Of a stretch of 64,000 bases of DNA, positions 60,626 to 64,000 are shown in pieces. The stretch covers positions 7,192,001 to 7,256,000 of the forward strand of contig NZ_CP022098.1 of the NCBI RefSeq assembly GCF_002305875.1. Reading direction: 5' to 3'. How positions within the stretch are numbered: the first letter of the stretch is position 1; each line of letters begins with the position of its first letter. The notes below the pieces were generated by a model. The model saw nothing but the letters and a program-made list of their open reading frames with translations, did not search any database and was not told the DNA's origin. The DNA comes from Cystobacter fuscus (lineage in GTDB: Bacteria; Myxococcota; Myxococcia; Myxococcales; Myxococcaceae). Both the position numbers and the translations under genes were made by a program.

Positions 60626-62436
60626 GCGCCACGGACACGGTGTTCGCGGGTGGAGGCAAGATGGGTGTGCTCCTGCGCGCCCTGGACTGGAGCCGCACGC
60701 CACTGGGCCCCGTCGAGGGCTGGCCCGCGTCCCTGCGCACCTCGGTCAGCACGATGCTCGGCTCGCCCTATCCCATCGCGCTCTACTGGGGACCCGACTA
60801 CGTCCTGATTTACAACGACACCTTCCGCCCCATCCTCGGTGGCAAGCACCCCGCCTCCGTCGGCATGCCCGCGCAGCAGGCGCTCTCCGAGGCGTGGGAC
60901 CTCCTGGAACCCATGCTCGAGGACGTCCGGACCTCGCTGGTCGCGTCCTACAAGCAGGATCTGTGCATCTTCATGGAGCGCCAGGGCTTCGTGGAGGAGT
61001 GTTTCTTCACCTGGTCCTACATTCCGACCCGCGACGAGACAGGCCGCTTCGTGGGCGTCTTCACCATCGCGAGCGAGACGACGCGCCAGGTGCTCAGCGA
61101 CCGGCGCTTCAAGACGATCCGCGAGCTGTCCATCCGCACTGCGCTCGACAAGAACGTGGAGGGCGTCTTCCGCTCCGTGGAGCAGGTGCTCCGTCAGGCC
61201 GGCGCGGACGTCCCCTTCGCGCTGCTCTACTCGGTCGAGAAGGACAAGGCCCGGCTCGACGCCAGCACGGGCGTGGAGCGCGGCGGGCTGGCCGCTCCGG
61301 TGGAGCTCGCGCTCGATGAGGACACCCCCTGGCCCGTGGCCGAGGTCCTGCGCTCGGGCCGCGAGATGCTCGTCGAGGACCTGGGCGCTCGCCTGGGAGT
61401 GCTGCCCGGGGGCCCCTGGCCCGAGCCGACGACCCGCGCGCTGCTGCTCCCCGTGACCCTGGGCTCGAACGGAGAGGCCAACGCAGTGCTCGTGGCGGGG
61501 CTGAGCCCCCGGCTGCCCCTGGATGAGGGCTACCGCGACTTCCTGCAACTGCTCGCGCGTCAGGTGGCGGCGGACGCGGCCCGCGCCGGCGAGGAGGCCT
61601 CCGTCGAGGGGCTCGAGGCCGGAGCGGACGACTACCTGGTGAAGCCCTTCAGCGCGCGGGAGTTGCTGGCACGGGTGCAGTCCCACCTGGAGCTGGCGCG
61701 CATGCGCCGGGAAGCCGCGGCGCACGAGACCCGCGAGGTGGGCCTGCGAGAAGCCGTCCACGCGCGTGACGACTTCCTGTCGGTGGCGAGCCACGAGCTC
61801 AAGACGCCCCTGGCCGCCTTGCGCCTTCAACTCGAGACCCTGGAGCGGACACTGCCCGGTGAAGTGCGCACACTCGTGAGCGAGCGGCTCTTCGCGGTGC
61901 GCCGGCAGATCCAACGGCTCGCGAGCCTCATCGAGACGATGCTGGACGTGTCCCTGTTGGCCGCGGGCCGGTTGCGATTGAAGCTGGAGCCGGTGGACCT
62001 GGCCGTGCTCGTCGCGGACGGTGTCGCGCAGATGCGCGAGGAGCTGGCCCGACAGGAGTGCCCCCTCACGCTCGAGTCGGAGGCGAGCCTGCCCGGCCAA
62101 CTCGACGCCACGCGCCTGGGACAATTGCTGCGCAACCTCCTGTCGAACGCGGCCCGGTATGGCGCGGGCAAGTCGGTGCGGGTACGGCTGCGCCGGGAGG
62201 GAAGTCACGCCCTCCTGGAGGTGGTGGACCACGGCCCTGGCGTGAAGCCCGAGCACCAGGCGCGCATCTTCAACCGCTTCGAGCGCGCCGTCTCCTCGCG
62301 GCACTTCGGGGGCCTGGGCCTGGGGTTGTGGGTATCGCGCCAGGTGGTCGAGGCGCACGGGGGTTCCATCTCCGTGACGGACACGCCCGGAGGTGGAGCG
62401 ACCTTCACGGTGGAGCTGCCTCTTCATGAGGGGTGA
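60622..62436 (+). CDS. Sensor histidine kinase with internal deletion (PAS-GAF-half REC-HK)
   Basis: 604 aa, GTG start overlapping the upstream TGA (GTGA), with AGGAAGGAG before it. Residues 1-320 are the same PAS-like and GAF modules as the upstream kinase ([20 protein letters not shown]). At ~residue 321 the GAF tail VAADAARA runs directly into [20 protein letters not shown], the second half of a receiver domain. The phospho-acceptor Asp half and a whole preceding kinase core are missing. The rest is intact: [13 protein letters not shown] (His ~389), [22 protein letters not shown]. It is in frame and may be functional with the upstream kinase, but the half receiver cannot accept phosphate. 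Confidence 0.9.
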   Translation: MSATDTVFAGGGKMGVLLRALDWSRTPLGPVEGWPASLRTSVSTMLGSPYPIALYWGPDYVLIYNDTFRPILGGKHPASVGMPAQQALSEAWDLLEPMLEDVRTSLVASYKQDLCIFMERQGFVEECFFTWSYIPTRDETGRFVGVFTIASETTRQVLSDRRFKTIRELSIRTALDKNVEGVFRSVEQVLRQAGADVPFALLYSVEKDKARLDASTGVERGGLAAPVELALDEDTPWPVAEVLRSGREMLVEDLGARLGVLPGGPWPEPTTRALLLPVTLGSNGEANAVLVAGLSPRLPLDEGYRDFLQLLARQVAADAARAGEEASVEGLEAGADDYLVKPFSARELLARVQSHLELARMRREAAAHETREVGLREAVHARDDFLSVASHELKTPLAALRLQLETLERTLPGEVRTLVSERLFAVRRQIQRLASLIETMLDVSLLAAGRLRLKLEPVDLAVLVADGVAQMREELARQECPLTLESEASLPGQLDATRLGQLLRNLLSNAARYGAGKSVRVRLRREGSHALLEVVDHGPGVKPEHQARIFNRFERAVSSRHFGGLGLGLWVSRQVVEAHGGSISVTDTPGGGATFTVELPLHEG

Positions 62437-62480
62437 GCCGGGTCTTTACGGCATCGAACCCATGACCGAAGCTGACGCGA

Positions 62481-63911
62481 ATGGCGAAATACACGGTCAA
62501 GCTCACCCAGCCTCCAAGAGGTCATCAGGTTCCACCGCTGCTCGCTGACGTTGGCGACTGGATGGGTCAACAGACCCACGGAACGCTGGGCTGGTTCGAT
62601 GCGCTCGCGGCCGAGGTCATTCCGAAGGAGTGGAACCCCGAGCAGGCGGACCGGCTTCGCCGCGACGCCTTCGCGTTCCTGAGTCTTCCTGACGGCTCGC
62701 TGCTCGCGCTCGTGAACACCGGAGCCAACGCGCCGCACTCGGTCGCGCTGCTCGGCTCGGAGGGCGAGGCGCGGACGGTCGCGAACAGCCTCGAGGAGTT
62801 CCTGATCCTATGGTCCCGGGGCGAGACGGAGATCCACGAGCTCGACAACGAAGAGGTGGCGCCCGGGCGGAAGGCGCTGGCTTCGTGGCTGAAAGCGAAG
62901 AAGGTCAAGGTGCCCAAGACGAAGGCCTTCGATTTCGCGGCCTGGCTCGACGGCGACGCCGCGCTCCAGCCCGCGGCGGAGGCGCTGGCCATTGCCGAAC
63001 ACACGTTCGCGCCGACCCCGGTGATGAAGAAGCTCGGCCCGAAAACGCAGCGGCTGGCCTCACTCTTCGGACGGCGCGCGGATGCCCCCGAGGTCATCGC
63101 CTACGTGACCGGGGTGCTCGGCAAGAAGGTTCCACCGTCCACCAGCGAGAACAACGACTCGGTGAACGTCGCGGCGGCGAAGCACGGCGTCGAACTCGTC
63201 TTCTCTCATGACATCCTGAACGACGCCTATCTGCCGATCCCAAAGACATCCAAGACGTTCATCCCCTACGTCTCCTCCGCATGGGTGCGGGCGGGGATCG
63301 GCGAGAATGTCCTGGACGTACCGTGGAAGACGACCTCGGAGGCGGAGGTCACCCGGTTGCTCGGCCCGCCCACCGGCCGCCGGGCCGCCTTCGCGGACGA
63401 GGATGAGCTCACCGTCGCCTACTGGGCCTACCCGCTCGACACCGCGGCGCACGTGTGGCTCGAGCTCGCATTCGAGGACTCCCTCTCCGTCACCCTCGCC
63501 GTGAAGAGCGCGGGCGCGCTCGTGCGGTATCCAGACGTCACGACCGGGCTCTTCGTCGGTTATGCCGTGACACGAGGCTTGCTCGACACCTCGCGGTTCC
63601 CGGCGCACCGCGCGCTGCTCGCGGCGATCAAGACACGCGAGGCGAAGGGGTCGGAGTTCGTGAAGCAGGCGCTTGCGCGTGGCCTCTGGGACGACCACCT
63701 CCGCGATGTACCGGGGCTGCGCGAAATGGCGTGGCGCTGGTTCCACAACATGAACGGCCTCTGGATGACGGCCGACCTCAAGAAGACGTTCGGAAAGCGC
63801 GCGGGCCCGTTCGGTCACGACCAGCCGAAGCTCGATGACGACACGTGGGACGCCGTCGACAAGGCGGCGCCGCTCCTCGACGAGCGCTTCGCGGCGTGGA
63901 TTGCGAAATAG
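62481..63911 (+). CDS. Hypothetical protein, possible SUKH-like N terminus
   Basis: 476 aa, soluble, Lys/Glu-rich. Not recognised with confidence. Residues ~20-115 (LGWFDALAAEVIPKEWNPEQ, SLPDGSLLALVNTGANAPHS, VALLGSEGEARTVANSLEEF) have the pattern of a SMI1/KNR4 (SUKH) immunity domain. The rest is HxxxK-rich helices and a beta region (AYWAYPLDTAAHVWLELAFE). Base use is slightly less G+C-rich than in the kinases. It lies 44 bases behind the second kinase and lacks a clear ribosome binding site. Confidence 0.7.
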   Translation: MAKYTVKLTQPPRGHQVPPLLADVGDWMGQQTHGTLGWFDALAAEVIPKEWNPEQADRLRRDAFAFLSLPDGSLLALVNTGANAPHSVALLGSEGEARTVANSLEEFLILWSRGETEIHELDNEEVAPGRKALASWLKAKKVKVPKTKAFDFAAWLDGDAALQPAAEALAIAEHTFAPTPVMKKLGPKTQRLASLFGRRADAPEVIAYVTGVLGKKVPPSTSENNDSVNVAAAKHGVELVFSHDILNDAYLPIPKTSKTFIPYVSSAWVRAGIGENVLDVPWKTTSEAEVTRLLGPPTGRRAAFADEDELTVAYWAYPLDTAAHVWLELAFEDSLSVTLAVKSAGALVRYPDVTTGLFVGYAVTRGLLDTSRFPAHRALLAAIKTREAKGSEFVKQALARGLWDDHLRDVPGLREMAWRWFHNMNGLWMTADLKKTFGKRAGPFGHDQPKLDDDTWDAVDKAAPLLDERFAAWIAK

Positions 63912-63918
63912 AAGCGCC

Positions 63919-63987
63919 CCCAAGGAGCACCCGGGCCTGCCGGTGGTGCTGCTGGGCCACTCCATGGGTGGGCTCATCGCCTCGTGA
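63919..63987 (+). pseudogene. Fragment of an alpha/beta hydrolase (nucleophile elbow only)
   Basis: One frame reads PKEHPGLPVVLLGHSMGGLIAS and then a TGA. GHSMGG with a preceding hydrophobic strand is the nucleophile elbow of lysophospholipase-type hydrolases. No start precedes it and it is stopped right after the elbow, so it is a relic of about 23 codons. Confidence 0.65.
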
Positions 63988-64000
63988 TACGCGCAGCGTT

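Noticed and set aside
1-64000. CRISPR arrays, tRNA or rRNA genes, insertion sequences, integrases
   Set aside because: No regularly spaced repeats, tRNA-like cloverleaf, transposase motif or attachment site was recognised on either strand; a tRNAscan or ISfinder run was not possible here.

Overview
The window looks like chromosomal DNA of a myxobacterium, most likely suborder Cystobacterineae (Cystobacter/Archangium-like). The grounds are roughly 70% G+C with strong G/C third-position bias, GTG/TTG starts, many lipoproteins, a MYXO-CTERM-like tail at 24742-25671, abundant GAF/PAS histidine kinases, a TIR-TPR relic and a lipoprotein toxin with an immunity gene. No rRNA, tRNA, CRISPR array, insertion sequence or phage was seen. 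It is an accessory-rich stretch of short operons on both strands.
Layout. 1-7030: TetR regulator with tandem operators, FAD monooxygenase, PAS sensor kinase, gamma-glutamyltransferase, PLP-dependent decarboxylase. 7136-14131: a giant polytopic membrane protein, an A+T-richer exported-protein pair, a bestrophin. 14176-18425: a frameshifted lipoprotein, a dienelactone hydrolase and a three-gene DyP peroxidase operon. 18619-20917: a TMEM165/GDT1 manganese exporter behind a yybP-ykoY riboswitch, a ribbon-helix-helix pair and an ABC ATPase. 20914-29931: a permease stub fused to a headless gene, an NHL/dimethylformamidase-like lipoprotein, a polysaccharide lyase, a HAD phosphatase, an SH3 protein and a toxin-immunity pair. 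29963-39412: TIR/TPR relic, LLM oxidoreductase, flippase-like protein, YacG, MgtE, quinone oxidoreductase, aquaporin fusion, DusA, agmatinase. 39430-48287: GH92 mannosidase, a class III lanthipeptide operon and a di-heme beta-propeller protein. 48378-55222: DUF6249/ECF sigma operon, lipoprotein, LysR-TauE pair, glycosyltransferase, M43 protease. 55223-64000: a membrane protein, two translationally coupled sensor kinases, an unknown protein and an alpha/beta-hydrolase fragment.
Most interesting system. 41966-44863 encodes a SapB/RamS-like precursor peptide (51 aa, TTG start) and its LanKC synthetase. The peptide has two perfect SxxSxxxC motifs in the same arrangement as the Streptomyces aerial-hyphae surfactant SapB. 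A perfect dyad sits just before its ribosome binding site, and a second hairpin separates precursor from enzyme. SapB-like chemistry in an organism that builds aerial fruiting bodies would be notable. The toxin-immunity pair at 28351-29931 has the architecture of the SitA/SitI kin-discrimination toxins spread by outer-membrane exchange.
A second theme is gene collapse. A kinase has lost its core between GAF and mid-receiver, a TIR-TPR protein has no NTPase domain, an ABC permease is reduced to about 14 codons and joined to a headless gene, a lipoprotein is frameshifted, and fragments of an LLM oxidoreductase and a hydrolase remain.
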